From: Pestalotiopsis fici W106-1
Lineage: Eukaryota; Ascomycota; Sordariomycetes; Amphisphaeriales; Sporocadaceae
DNA length: 64,000 nt
Assembly: GCF_000516985.1 (NCBI RefSeq)
Contig: NW_006917102.1
Location: 1,306,302-1,370,301 of the forward strand
Direction: 5' to 3'
Shown in pieces: positions 23,421-35,657 of this stretch. Position numbers and translations under genes: made by a program. The stretch's first letter is position 1; every line of letters begins with the position of its first letter. The notes beneath the pieces were generated by a model. That model made no database searches, was not told the origin of the DNA, and saw only the letters and a program-made list of their open reading frames with translations.

Positions 23421-26400
23421 ATGCAGACAGTCCCCAGTGTAAGTGCCCCCTTCAGCGGCCGAGCGTACTTCCATACCTGGTTCAATGTTCGCAATCGCTG
23501 CTGCATCCCATGTCCATGGATTTACCATATTGCCTCCGGCTTGTTCCTCTTATTTTGAGAATCACGTTACTTCTTGTTTCTAAACATCCTACTGCCTTTT
23601 TATTTCTTCCTTGAGACTTCTTGTTTCATCTACACAACAAATCATCCGTGGTCCACCCACTCCCCGCGTCCACACCCCGGTTACTGACTTGCACCACCAC
23701 CACCACAGCTTATCGGTACTGGCACTGCTGTTGCCGCAGCTGCGACGGGCGTTGTATTCGGTCAACTCGTCGAAGGACAAATTCCTCCGCCGCCCCCTCA
23801 TACGACACCGATTAGAAATAATTACGCGATTGCTGAAGCAGAGCTGAACATAAGCGCATATTCATCGCGACCCGGCACCAGAGACTCGGCCGCCGCTGTC
23901 GCAGACATCTTTAGTCCACCCCTCTCAGCCCAGTTCGAGAATACAACAAATCCCACGCGCATGCCCCGTCGCATGTCACAAACGCAGATCACATCGCCAA
24001 AGGCCTCAAATTGGCGATATACATCTGCGAAGCAAGGCGACGTGAATGTTGTGCCTACTGCCGAGGACGTGCGCAACTCTTCCTCTTCGAATGGCTCGTG
24101 GATGAGAAGGCTTTCGATCCGTCCAATATCGCAGCACGAGAGCCTGCAATCCAGTATTGGTCCCGACTCCCAGTCCATGTTCTCGCATGGTTCAGCGGCA
24201 CCAATTTTGTCACCAAACAGTATCACAGCACCTCAGCTGCCGCCTAATAAGCTCGTCAAAAGGTCGTCTACAGCAAATGGTACAAACCCAGGTTTACTAG
24301 ATCGGCGGAGCGCAAGGTCACAGATGCCAACGTTACGGCGGCCAGCAACAAGTCATCAGAGATCTGCAACACTTCATCAACTAACCGTGGAGGCTGTTCA
24401 ACCTGCCTCCAAGCTCCCGTCGGAGCAACCACAACAAACGAGACCAAGAGCGAAGACTTTGGCAGTACCAAAACTTGACTCTGGTGTTGAGATATCTACA
24501 AGCGAAGAACCTAGGTGGAAATCATTCTTCCATTCCAGAATTACCCGGCCAACCATCAAGTCGTCTACTAAGAAAAGCGACGCCAGTGCTAAGCTGGGTG
24601 CCAAGCGGCTGTGTGTAGAACAAACGGGATACGAAAGAGCGTACCTGATTACGCCTAGAGCTGTCATGACAATGCCGGTTGACGATGAGGCCTACGATGG
24701 CAGCCTGGAGGCAGATACGAGTGCAAATGCACAGGAGAGTCCTCAGGGCTCCAACAAGACCGATTCCCCTCTCAGTGGCACGCCTTCCAGGACACCGAAA
24801 CGGTCTCTCTCGATACAATTGGGTTCATCATCAAATTGGATGCCAAGAAATGGAAGCATTCGCCGACGGAAACGCGGGGCCAAGACTGAAGCAACAGTCA
24901 CAGACCAGCGTCACACATCGGATCCCGTGCCCGTGACCTCGAATGCTGCCCCAGATGAAACAGGTACGGGGGTTGTGAATCTGTCTAGCACATCAAGTAA
25001 GGTTGAGACAGATTTGACAGCCATTTTTCAACCACCCCACAGCAGGAAGAACACACCATCCCCTCTGCCGCCACTATCTAGACTTTCTAGCTTCCATGTT
25101 GATCTGAACCGTCTTGGCTCTTCCAACGGTCATGCCAAGTCAGATGACTTGGCCAATGCAAGTCTCGCTCCAACAAACAATGCAAGAGTTAACTCTAATG
25201 CATCCCACGCTCGTACCTCAACTGTTGGCAGCTCGGAGTACCACCGAGGATTTATGTCTGGGGAGGATGACGACACAACAGACACCCCTTTTGATTCTTT
25301 CCGCACTTCAATTTCAGCACGTCGAAAAACTCTGGATTCGCCCGTAGAATCCATGTTTGACGAGTCGCCACCGAGTACGTCAGGGATTTCCAAACAACCA
25401 AAGCGCCTTTCCATTCAAGAGATACTTGGGCCGTCATTCGATGGGGGCAACAAGATTATGGAAGAGGACGAAGGACTACCTACGCCTGTCCGTAGGGCTT
25501 ACGGGGAGACAGAAGCCGCTTATCGACTCGCCAATTTCCACGATGATGAAGAGTCTCAGTACCCAGTCGGTCAATCGAGCCTCTCGTGGGCAAATCGGGA
25601 CCTTGGACGGCTATCTCTAGATGACGACGATGATTTGGACTGGACGAAAGATGACCACGACGGAGTTTACAACCATCTATCGCCTCCAAGCTCCATGAAT
25701 TCTAGAAGAGGGAGCCCACATCCTAGAACAGCGCTTACTTTGAACAACGGAAACAGCGCCCAGGATTCCTACGACGAAAGTCCCTACGAGCGGCCTAGAA
25801 GCAATATCTGGGATTGGCAAGAGCCTGTGTCTCTCGATAAGTACGAGGGCGTTGGTCTCCGACCCAAGACGGTTCACGGCAAACAGGAGCTGGACATGCG
25901 TGGTGGACGAACAGCAAGCCGAAGAGGCCCTGTACCAGTGCACATACGGAGCCAGAGCGTTCCCGTTGTTCCCGAGCCTATTGACAGTTCTATCTCAACC
26001 AAGTTTCGCACATGGGGCAAGAACGTTAGTGAGGAATGGGACGAAGATTTCGAGTTCGACGAAGCCCTTACTCCTGGCCTTGAAACGGACAAAAAGGCAG
26101 CAAATCGTCTGTCAGTTATCCGGGTGCCGTCCACAATTCAAGCAAACCAGCCAACCGTCAAGGCACATTCTGGTCAGATACGTGAATTGTCACTCCTGGT
26201 CAATGACCTGAAGCGATTATGTCGCTTAGGTCGTGACATGAATATGATGAGTGGCTCTTCGCTGGAGCTGTGGCATGATGCAGAAGGCATCATTGCTCTG
26301 TGCGACGATGGCCCCGGCAACGATCCATCTGGCGCCTCGCCACAAACTCCAGACTCAGACTTGAGTGACCTAGACTCGGGGCTAAGTGATCTGGATCTGG

Positions 26401-27122
26401 ACCTCAGCGATGAGCGCTTTGTGGACGAGGGCTTTGACGGCTCTGTTTTGGATCTTGCAGAAGGCCTGGGTAAAGTCACTGGGCAAATGAAGACAGCAGT
26501 AGTGAAAGAACGCCCTCAGAACAGACGCCGCTCTGTGTTCTCACCTGAGGACGATATCTTTGGCGGTTGGCTGCAAACTGACAATAATGCGCCCTCGGAA
26601 CACCCGATCACGCCCTATGGAGAGCCCGTGCGTACTCGTCCCAAACCTGTAACCTTCGATTCTCTGGTGGAGTCTATGCATCTGTGGAAGAAACAGCCGA
26701 CAGAAATCGACGATGAGGCTGGAACTGTCAATGGAGACGTCGATGAACAAGTCAAGCAGAAGACCAAAAAGGCGGCCAATAGCAAGGACAAGCAAGGCGA
26801 AAAGAAGACCCACTACTTTGACACCACTAGCTTAAGGGATCTGGTTAAGCGTGCCGGCGAATTGAGGGATTCTCTCTCAGATCTGGTCCGCAAGGAAGAT
26901 CACATTACGAGCAGTCCGATTCGGACTCCACGACGCGACAAGGTTAGAAACGAGGACGGAAGTCCTGCTTTCACGAGAGTATTTGAGGAACCCTCGTCAA
27001 CACCTTCGCGCCCGCTTCCTCACAGCCGGAGCACCAACTCAATCCTCACAACTAGTTCGATGACTAGCTCGCCATCTACTGGAATGAACCGGCGCATTCA
27101 GATGATGACTGCGGCCCACTGA
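23421..27122 (+). CDS. large disordered protein of unknown function
   Basis: I model two exons, 23421-23438 (six codons) and 23709-27122, giving 1143 residues. The donor is GTAAGT, and a TACTGAC branch point precedes CACAG. An in-frame stop at 23685 rules out extending exon 2 leftward, so a spliced start is needed. After splicing, residues 7-27 form a hydrophobic Ala/Gly/Val segment followed by PPPPP. Most of the protein is Ser/Thr/Pro-rich and charged. More ordered parts are about 745-770 (WDEDFEFDEALTPG) and a helix at about 800-840 (RELSLLVNDLKRL...LELWHDAEGIIAL). Another helical stretch near 1055-1085 contains SLRDLVKRAGELRDSLSDL. The WDxDFxF patch plus coiled helix loosely recalls septation-network regulators such as Byr4/Bfa1, but I cannot assign it. 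The long frame and conserved-looking blocks make it a real gene. The tiny first exon is the weakest part. Confidence 0.7.
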
Positions 27123-29522
27123 AATAACTTCGTCTGCGATGAGAATTGCACCGATTCATCGAAGGTCCGATCACTTTTTTCGGCAGCCACGTTACATTCA
27201 AGCTCTGCATTTGTACCGAAATCTTTTTTTCCTGACTTGGTCGTAATGAGAGCATTCGACCAGTCAATCGAGCAAAGTTGTGATTCATCTTCACTCCACT
27301 GCACAGTCTGCACGACCTGTTCTGATTCTCGTTACGAAAGAGAAATTACTAGAGGGCACGAATGACGAGCTTATTATGTTGTCATGTCATTCTTCCTTAC
27401 TCGAAGACCATATACACGAAGTTGCCGAAGAGCAGTATAGACGCAAGGAAATGGAATTATGGATGAAAACGAAAGACATCAATGACGACCATCCAGACAC
27501 ACATTGAGCTGCTTCGACGACTTTTTGTCGCACCGCCACGAAGTATCAGGCATACGATGTGGGAGAAACACCACCGCTAATGGCGCAACTCTTGATTTTT
27601 AATTTCATTTTTCTCAAGCCGAGGTGTAATACGCGAATCATGTGCAGATTCTTGTCGGAAGCACTTACACGGAAACATCATTGCGCACCGCAATTCCCAC
27701 CACCGTCCAGGCGCACCGGCGTTTTACAGGATTCTTGATTAATTTTTTTGTTTCATTTCTTATGTTGTATCCCTTCATGGCTGCGAAAAAAGGGACAAAA
27801 GGGTAAACGGCACAATGGAAAGGCATATATAATGGGGCATTGTACAACTTTGGTAGACACTGGCATGGACGGTTGGCTCTCTACCGCGGATAGGTTCCAG
27901 GCTACGGTTGGTTTTCAGCCAGGGAAGGATGAATAAAATATTCCAAGCGACAGCCCTTGGATTTGTTTCCGGCAAAATGCCAGACGCACTATGAATTTTC
28001 AGCTTGCCAGGTCGGTGAAATGTTGTGCATGCATCTTTGTGACCGAATCCCGAGAAGGCCATTTCCCAACTAGAGTCTGACGAGCGCCCTACGCCTCCAA
28101 GTATATGAATACGACGGCTAGGTTATTACGTGAGGCAAGAGATGTTAGCAGCTCAAAAGATGAGACAGGCAGACAGGGAAACGTGACTGGTACATGATGG
28201 CAGGCCAAGAGCAGCAAAGGATGGAGATATCAGATCCATCCGTCCCCGTTTTGTAAATAGGAGATGCCCCTTATGCGAGCTCCTGCTTGTAGACATGTTC
28301 CATGAGTACCCAAATATACAGAGCTAGTTTGTCATCAACGTTGACCGTGACCTATTCTTCTGTGAATCTGAGTAGTAGTGGTAGAGCAATTTGGTATATC
28401 GTGGAGCTTCTTCGTGTAAAAAAAAAAAACCATTGCTTGTCTGGGATTATTTTCTTGCCAGGATACCCTCCCGCAAAATCTAATAACTCAGTATTGCTCA
28501 AGTTTGATATGCTGGCGACTGATAAGCTTGGGGCTCTGCAATGCACCTAAATGTCTGCAGTTCCTTTGTCCAAGGACATTGAGAGACGATTTTCTGCGCT
28601 AGGATATGAGTAACCGTTATCATGGTACATATCATCATGATACTATATCAATACTAAAATTGTGACTACAGAGAACACAATAAAAGCCTTGGGCATGTGC
28701 TTTTTCTCAATAATACAAACATGACATTGAGACTTAGCTGGGCCACTGGATCGTACTTGGAGAGTATTGAATTGTTCGAAGCTCAGCTAAAGACGAGGGC
28801 AGGTGAAAAGTAAGTAGTCTTTAGGCAACACAATTCAAGTGCCGGGACAACAAGAAGGAGGTCACCCCATGATTTGTTTATATGGTAGCCTGCTCGAAGT
28901 GTGTAAACATCTTATTTCGGAATCAATTAACTTGCGATAAACAGCACGAGCATTTTACAACAGCACATGAATGTGCAGCGGTTAGCTCCAGTGGTACTAC
29001 ATATTTGGATTGGCAGAGATCCCAATCGCGGCTGCCTTGGCTTCGAGCCCGCGATGACTAGTCCTGAAAGAGGTCTAAGGGAGGGTTCTGACTAGGCAAT
29101 TAGGGGAAAGCGGGACCCGTAAATTGCCATTAGAGGAGCTAGTGTCAATGGTTTGCCAGCACGGGTGGGGTAATATCAACAGCAGGGGACCCTCAGAGAG
29201 GCTAATAAGCTAAACTGAACCGGCTTGGGGGGGCAGACGCGGCGTGGGCAGTGGCCGCCAGTCGCCAGTCAGTCTCAGTGCAAAAGTCACCAATCAATCG
29301 CCCAGCGCTCCAGTCCCCTTGCCTCTCACCGCCAGGCCAAAAATCAACAATCTCCCAACCCGACCCGACCCTCAAAGATACTCCATCTTTCCATTCCCGC
29401 CCAAAACCACCGCCCTTCGCACATCCACCTCTCGTCTCGTCTCCTCCGTCGAGCTCTACACCAAAGAAGACCTCTTTGCTGCTTCCTCTCAGCCTCGTCG
29501 ACATCTTCTACAAACCGCCAAC
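27123..29522. other. intergenic and beta-tubulin promoter/leader
   Basis: No gene supported. A tRNA-like A-box/B-box pair at 28982-29050 does not fold into an intact tRNA. From about 29.27 kb the sequence is C/T-rich, typical of the promoter and leader of a highly expressed fungal gene, running into the beta-tubulin ATG. Confidence 0.5.
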
Positions 29523-31414
29523 ATGCGTGAGATTGTGAGTCCATAATCCCCCTCGACCTTCCCCTCTATTTACTATACAAAATCGACCTACCCTGGACGC
29601 GTCCCAGACTCAATGGCCCCTGATTTCTACCCCACATCTTTCGAAAGCTGTGCACCCAAGAAGCAGCGGCAGCAGCAGCATATTCATCCCAACCCGCCGC
29701 TCTATCGTCAAGACTGCCAACACAATAACGTGAACGAGGATCTCTAGCTAACAAGTCTTCTTTCCTGCCAATAGGTTCACCTTCAGACCGGTCAGTGCGT
29801 AAGTAACATGCCAAATCTCGCGCTGTAGCGCGCCCGAAACACCAAAGCTCACAATCACGAACAGGGTAACCAAATTGGTGCTGCCTTCTGGTATGTATCC
29901 TATCTACCTCGGCATTGCCTCGATATGACGCCTTTTGACGAGTCTACGACGACCTTGAACGCTTGATTAGGTCACGGATAAAAACACGATGCTAATGGGT
30001 CATTGATAGGCAAACCATCTCTGGCGAGCACGGTCTCGACAGCAATGGAGTGTACGTACCATATCCTCCGATTGCTTCCTGTTGAGCACACGAACTAACT
30101 TGTGGCCTTGTTAGCTACAACGGTACCTCCGAGCTCCAGCTCGAGCGCATGAGTGTCTACTTCAATGAGGCTTCCGGCAACAAGTACGTCCCTCGTGCCG
30201 TTCTCGTCGATCTCGAGCCTGGTACCATGGATGCCGTCCGCGCCGGTCCCTTCGGTCAGCTTTTCCGCCCTGACAACTTCGTCTTCGGTCAGTCCGGTGC
30301 TGGCAACAACTGGGCCAAGGGTCACTACACTGAGGGTGCTGAGCTCGTCGACCAGGTCCTCGATGTCGTCCGCCGCGAGGCCGAGGCTTGCGACTGCCTC
30401 CAGGGTTTCCAGATCACCCACTCCCTGGGTGGTGGTACTGGTGCCGGTATGGGTACCCTGTTGATCTCCAAGATCCGCGAGGAGTTCCCCGACCGCATGA
30501 TGGCTACCTTCTCCGTCGTGCCCTCCCCCAAGGTCTCTGACACCGTCGTCGAGCCCTACAACGCCACCCTCTCCGTCCACCAGCTGGTCGAGAACTCGGA
30601 CGAGACCTTCTGCATTGACAACGAGGCTCTCTACGACATCTGCATGCGTACCCTGAAGCTGTCCAACCCCTCGTACGGTGACCTGAACCACCTGGTCTCC
30701 GCCGTCATGTCCGGCGTGTCGACCTCGCTCCGATTCCCCGGTCAGCTCAACTCTGACCTGCGCAAGCTGGCAGTCAACATGGTGCCCTTCCCTCGTCTGC
30801 ACTTCTTCATGGTTGGCTTTGCTCCTCTGACCAGCCGTGGCGCTCACTCTTTCCGTGCCGTCACCGTTCCCGAGTTGACTCAGCAGATGTTCGACCCCAA
30901 GAACATGATGGCTGCTTCTGACTTCCGCAACGGTCGCTACCTGACCTGCTCTGCCATCTTGTAAGTTTTGACAACTGATTCAAAGCAACTCGCATTACTC
31001 ATAAGCTAACAAATTGTCACTAGCCGTGGTAAGGTTTCCATGAAGGAGGTCGAGGACCAGATGCGCAACGTCCAGAACAAGAACTCCTCTTACTTTGTTG
31101 AGTGGATCCCCAACAACGTGCAGACCGCTCTCTGCTCCATTCCTCCCCGCGGCCTTAAGATGTCGTCGACCTTCGTCGGAAACTCGACCGCTATCCAGGA
31201 GCTGTTCAAGCGTATCGGCGAGCAGTTCACTGCCATGTTCCGTCGCAAGGCTTTCTTGCATTGGTACACTGGTGAGGGTATGGACGAGATGGAGTTCACT
31301 GAGGCTGAGTCCAATATGAACGACTTGGTCAGCGAATACCAGCAGTACCAGGATGCCGGTGTCGATGAGGAGGAGGAGGAGTACGAGGAGGAGCCTCTGC
31401 CCGAGGACGAGTAA
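29523..31414 (+). CDS. tub2: beta-tubulin
   Basis: Six exons (29523-29534, 29775-29798, 29865-29890, 30010-30051, 30115-30960, 31024-31414) give exactly 446 residues, the canonical fungal length. It starts [12 protein letters not shown] and has the GTP-binding GGGTGAGMG loop (140-148). The tail is acidic ([16 protein letters not shown]). Four introns in the first 40 codons plus one late intron is the usual ascomycete pattern. It pairs with alpha-tubulin to form microtubules and binds benzimidazole fungicides. The resistance positions carry sensitive-type residues: H6, F167, E198 and F200. Codon use is strongly biased toward C-ending codons, as in highly expressed fungal genes. A long antisense open frame across exon 5 is a by-product of that bias. 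The benA/tub2 class is clear. Whether it is the sole beta-tubulin cannot be told from this window. Confidence 0.98.
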
Positions 31415-32030
31415 ATAGCTCACTAGAGGCTACCAAAGTCGCCAAATATGCGGTGCAAGGCTGACGAAGGCAACTTCAATGGTCTTATGTTTCGTTTTGG
31501 CCTAATACCCCCTTTCCTCCTTTTCTGTCACAGCGAATAAATTTCGGTGGCCTTTCTCGCCTTTGAAAAAAAAAAAGAAGATAGGTTAGGTCACTCCTAA
31601 TAGAAGGGGACAGGGTGGCCCTTTATTAGATATACCTTTTTGGGGCAGTCACATCGTCTGGAACATGAAAAGGACGGTAGCCCTCATTATTGCGAATAGT
31701 GACAAGAAGAAAAATTGACATTCTTGTACAAATTATGATATAATCAATGCCCTTAGCCTGTGCCAGATGGGCGTATCGCTTGTCCACGTCGTCCACAATG
31801 AAGTAAATTGTCGACGGAACAGTGCCATCATGCCTTTCTCGAGGTCGAATTCAATTGCTTCGCTAACGTTTCGTTAAATGAGTCGTTTTCTCTAATCACA
31901 TGAATAATTTTGTCCCCAACACCTTTGCCCAGGAAAATTAAGAACATTCATCATCCTTCAGCGCCTCGGACGGATCTCGTCAACATGGCATAGTATCTTT
32001 ACAATTCTGGACCTTACTCTTGTTCAACTC
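31415..32030. other. tail-to-tail spacer, tub2 / nitrite reductase
   Basis: About 616 bases holding the 3' untranslated parts of two convergent genes. An AATAAA at 31536-31541 fits beta-tubulin polyadenylation, and an A run follows near 31566. No gene is seen. Confidence 0.6.
31536..31541 (+). terminator. candidate polyadenylation signal of tub2
   Basis: AATAAA lies 122 bases after the stop codon, downstream of a T/C-rich stretch. Position and context fit a fungal 3' end signal. Confidence 0.5.
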
Positions 32031-35000
32031 TTACCAATCGATACCAGCTGGTCCACCGCAACCTCCATGGGCAGACTGGGCCAGCACTTCGACAGGCTTA
32101 CGCATAGTCGCATCGCCCATGGGGCGGACCCCAGGCTTCTTGGCCCGCAAACCCTTGAAGCCGATCTTCCTGTCGAGGTCGGCGAACTGGGTTTCCCCAG
32201 CCTCGCCCTTCTTGACCATCCACCTCTTGGTCCCTAGCTCGCGGTCCAGCTCATCAACGGGAGGGAGCTTGATGTGCACTAGGCCATCATCCCGCTCCTG
32301 GACCTCGAATGTCGCAATGCTGAGCTCACTGTCGTTCTTGCAGTCGCCCGACGTAAGATCAAAGTTGCGCTTGTGATATGGACACGAGACCCAGGGGGAC
32401 TTGGCGTCGCCACAGGGTTCTGCAGATGGGGTTGTCGTCGTCGTCTTCGCCGCCGTCGTGGCTGTCACGGCTTCGGCGGTGGATGATGTCGGCGAGGGTG
32501 GTGGTGAGGGTGGTGCGTTGGTATCGGCGGAGGCAGCAGTGGACGCTGCTGACGGATCGAGACCAACCAGGCCGTCGCTCAGAATAAACGTCCGCTTGTG
32601 TGGGCACATCTGCTGAGTGGCGTAGTACCGACCGCGAACGCGCCAGAGGGCCAGCTGGGTATCACCGCGCTTGACGTTGGCCGAGATGCCATTGGGCGTA
32701 TCGTCGGCGCCGGCGAAATGAGCAGCCTCGATGACGGGCTGCCACGACGTCGACGACCAGCGAGCACGCAGGCCCTTGAAGTCGGCAGTGGCCGAGTCCT
32801 TGGCCCACATGACAGGACGAGCCTGGTCACGGTCTAGCTCGACATCCATGCCGTCGGCGCCTTCGTCCGTGTTGGCAAACTGCCGGAACTTGGCGGCGAT
32901 CTCGGGGCTTTTGACGGCCTCGGCCCACTCATCAAAGAAGGAGTCGACCAGCTCCTGCATTTGTGCCTCGAGCGACGCACAGATGCCGAGCTTGTCGCGC
33001 AACACCACGTCTTGAAGGTACTTGAGTCCACCGGGGAGCTGCTCGATCCATCGCGCCGTGCGCTGGAGCTTGTCGGCGGTGCGCATGTAGAACATGAGAT
33101 AACGATCTAGAATGGGGACCACCTCGGCCGGGGGTACGTCCTTTGCGAGCAGCTCTGCGTGCTTGGGCTTGGCGCCGCCATTGCCGGCCACGAAGATGTT
33201 GAAGCCCTTGTCGGTGGCGATGAGTCCAAAGCTGAAACACGGATTTTGTCAGTTACGAGGAACATGGTTTCCGACTAGAGACGTCGGGGTATCTGTTGCT
33301 TACTCTTTGCTCTGTGCCTCGGCACACTCCCGCACACAGCCAGACACACCACCCTTGATCTTGTGCGGAGCGCGAATACTCTTGTACCTCTCCTCAAGGC
33401 GCACCGCCATGCCTACGCTATCGCCGATGCCGTATCTGCACCACGTAGTGCCAACACAGCTCTTGACTGTTCGCAGAGATTTGGCATAGGCGTGCCCGCT
33501 CTCCATGCCGGCAGCGACAAGCTCATTCCAGATGGCGAGCAGGTCTTGCTTCTTGGCGCCAAACATGTCGATACGCTGGCCGCCAGTGATTTTGGTGTAT
33601 AGGCCATACTTTTTGGCAACCTGGCCAATGACTATCAGCTTGTCTGGTGTGATCTCGCCAGCCGACACTCTGGGAACCACGGAAAAGGTGCCGTTTCGCT
33701 GGATGTTGGCCATGAAGCGGTCGTTTGTCTCTTGTAGACCATGTGTGGTGCGGTCCATGACGTGCCGGTTCCACAGACTGGCAAAGATGCTGGCGACGGC
33801 TGGTTTGCATGCCTCACAGCCCTCGGACTCCTTGTCGTTGCCAGCATCGCGCATCACGTCCTGGAACGTCTTGAGCCGCTTGACCATGACAATATTGTAG
33901 AGGTCAGCCCGCGAGTAGCTAAAGTGCGAGCACAGGTGGTTGGTGACCTCGGCGCCCATGTCCTTCATGGTCTTGTTGAAGATGGTAGTGACCAAGGGCA
34001 TGCATCCACCGCAGCCAGTACCGGCCTTGGTGCACGCCTTGACGTCGCCCAGAGACTTGCAAGTTCCCTTCTTGACAACATCCACCACATTGCCCTTTGT
34101 GACATTGTGGCACGAGCAGATCTGTGTGTCGTCGTCCAGATCATCCCCGTCGTCTTGGCCTTCTTTCTTTGCTCCCAGGATAAGCTGCGACGGCGGAATT
34201 TCGAGCTCCTTCTGGTTCTTGACCATGGGTACTAGTTTGATGTAGTCGCTGGTATCTCCAATCATCATGCCACCCAGCAGGTACTTTCCATCAGCAGTGA
34301 AGATGTACTTTTTATACACGGCTTGGAACGGATCTTTGTAGGTGAGGGCCTTGACAGGATGTGCCGATGATCCATTTTCAGTCGTCTTGATGGCACTCTG
34401 CTCGACGGACTTTTTCTTGGCTGCACGCACCGGCAGATGACTAGGACCATCGCGGTCTGCAAAAAAGTCACCAAAACTAGCCACATCGACGCCTAGAAGC
34501 TTGAGCTTGGTACTGAGATCAGGTCGCTTGAAGACCCTTGGCCGATGAAGCTTTGCCTGCGTCAAGTTAAACGAGAGTACGTCCGCCATCTCGATACCCG
34601 GAGCAATCAAGCCAAAAGTCTGATTCTGCCAGCTGGCACACTCGCCAATGGCGTAGATATCAGGTACGCTGGTGCTGAGGTCATCATTGACAATGATGCC
34701 GCCACCTCGGTCGGCACATTTGATACCAGCGCTGCTGGCCAGGCTGTCCCGTGGCCGCACACCAATGGCGAAACAAATAGTCGAGCACTCCATCTGCTCG
34801 CCGTCCTCAAAGACAACACCAGTGACGTTGTTGTCCTGGTCTCTCTGAATCTCGCCCACGCGTTTACTCAGCAGAATATCGACACCCAGCGCCGTGACCT
34901 TGTCCACGACCAGCGTGCCGGCGTCCTGATCGAGCTGGCGGCTCAGAACCCAGCGGTTACGCTCGACCAGCTTGACCTTGCTAAAGCACTGCAGGTCCAT

Positions 35001-35657
35001 CATGGCCTTGGCGGCCTCGAGGCCCAGGAGACCGCCGCCGACAACGGCGCCCACGGTGCCCTTGCACTTGTCCCCAAAGGCAATGAGTCTCTCGAGGTCA
35101 TCAATGGTGCGGTAGACAAATACTCCTTTAGCATCGTGCCCGGGGGTATGGCGCGGGAGCACGGCGTCGGAGCCGGTGGCCAGGACCAGAATATCGTAGG
35201 ACACGACGTCGCCATTAGAGCACGCTACGGTCTTGTCTTGCGGGTTGATGGCCGTCACCAGCGTGTTCAAGTGGTATCCCAGCTTGTTCTCTGGTGCGTG
35301 TGAGGCATACTGTTGGGGGGATTAGTTTAGAGGCATGTGGAGCTGGCTTTTTGTTCAAGGGTCATACCCAATCCTGCGGATTCAAGTAGAGGTTCTCGAC
35401 TTTGCGGTGGTCAAAGAAACTCGTGAGACCCACGCGGTTGTACGCGAGATGCGGCTCCTCGCCGATCACCACGATATCGTATTCGCGGCTCCGGGCGTCC
35501 AGCTTGAGCAGTTTTTCTCTGTCGTGGCAGTGTGAGTAACAGGAGCAAGTTTAAATGTATGCGGGTGACAAGTTGTAAAGAACGGTGCTCACATGAAGGC
35601 TACACCCACCATGCCCAGGCCGACCACGACCAGCTTCTTCCTCGAGCTGGCCGCCAT
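32031..35657 (-). CDS. niiA: NAD(P)H nitrite reductase (NiiA/NIT-6 type)
   Basis: Four exons (35657-35593, 35518-35368, 35309-33304, 33231-32031) join in frame to 1140 residues, within the fungal family range. The N-terminus is an FAD/NAD(P)H flavoprotein starting [12 protein letters not shown], with a second dinucleotide fold near [18 protein letters not shown]-like [2Fe-2S] domain has Cys 470, 472, 505 and 508, and a further CEAC lies at 570-573. The siroheme/[4Fe-4S] ligands are C690 and C696 (CVGTTWC) and C730 and C734 (CVREC). A C-terminal Rieske-type domain has CPH (950-952) and CPYH (1024-1027). It reduces nitrite to ammonium in the cytosol during nitrate assimilation. A roughly 50-residue Ala/Thr/Pro/Ser-rich insert splits the two Rieske ligand pairs. 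Nitrate reductase is not adjacent in this window. Upstream DNA has NirA- and GATA-type sites. Confidence 0.96.

Noticed and set aside
30095..30847. 250-codon open frame antisense to beta-tubulin
   Set aside because: It mirrors exon 5 of a gene with extreme codon bias, which removes stops on the opposite strand. Its translation has no domain and no splice or promoter context.
34545..35303. 252-codon open frame antisense to nitrite reductase
   Set aside because: It lies inside exon 3 of nitrite reductase on the other strand and shows no family motifs.
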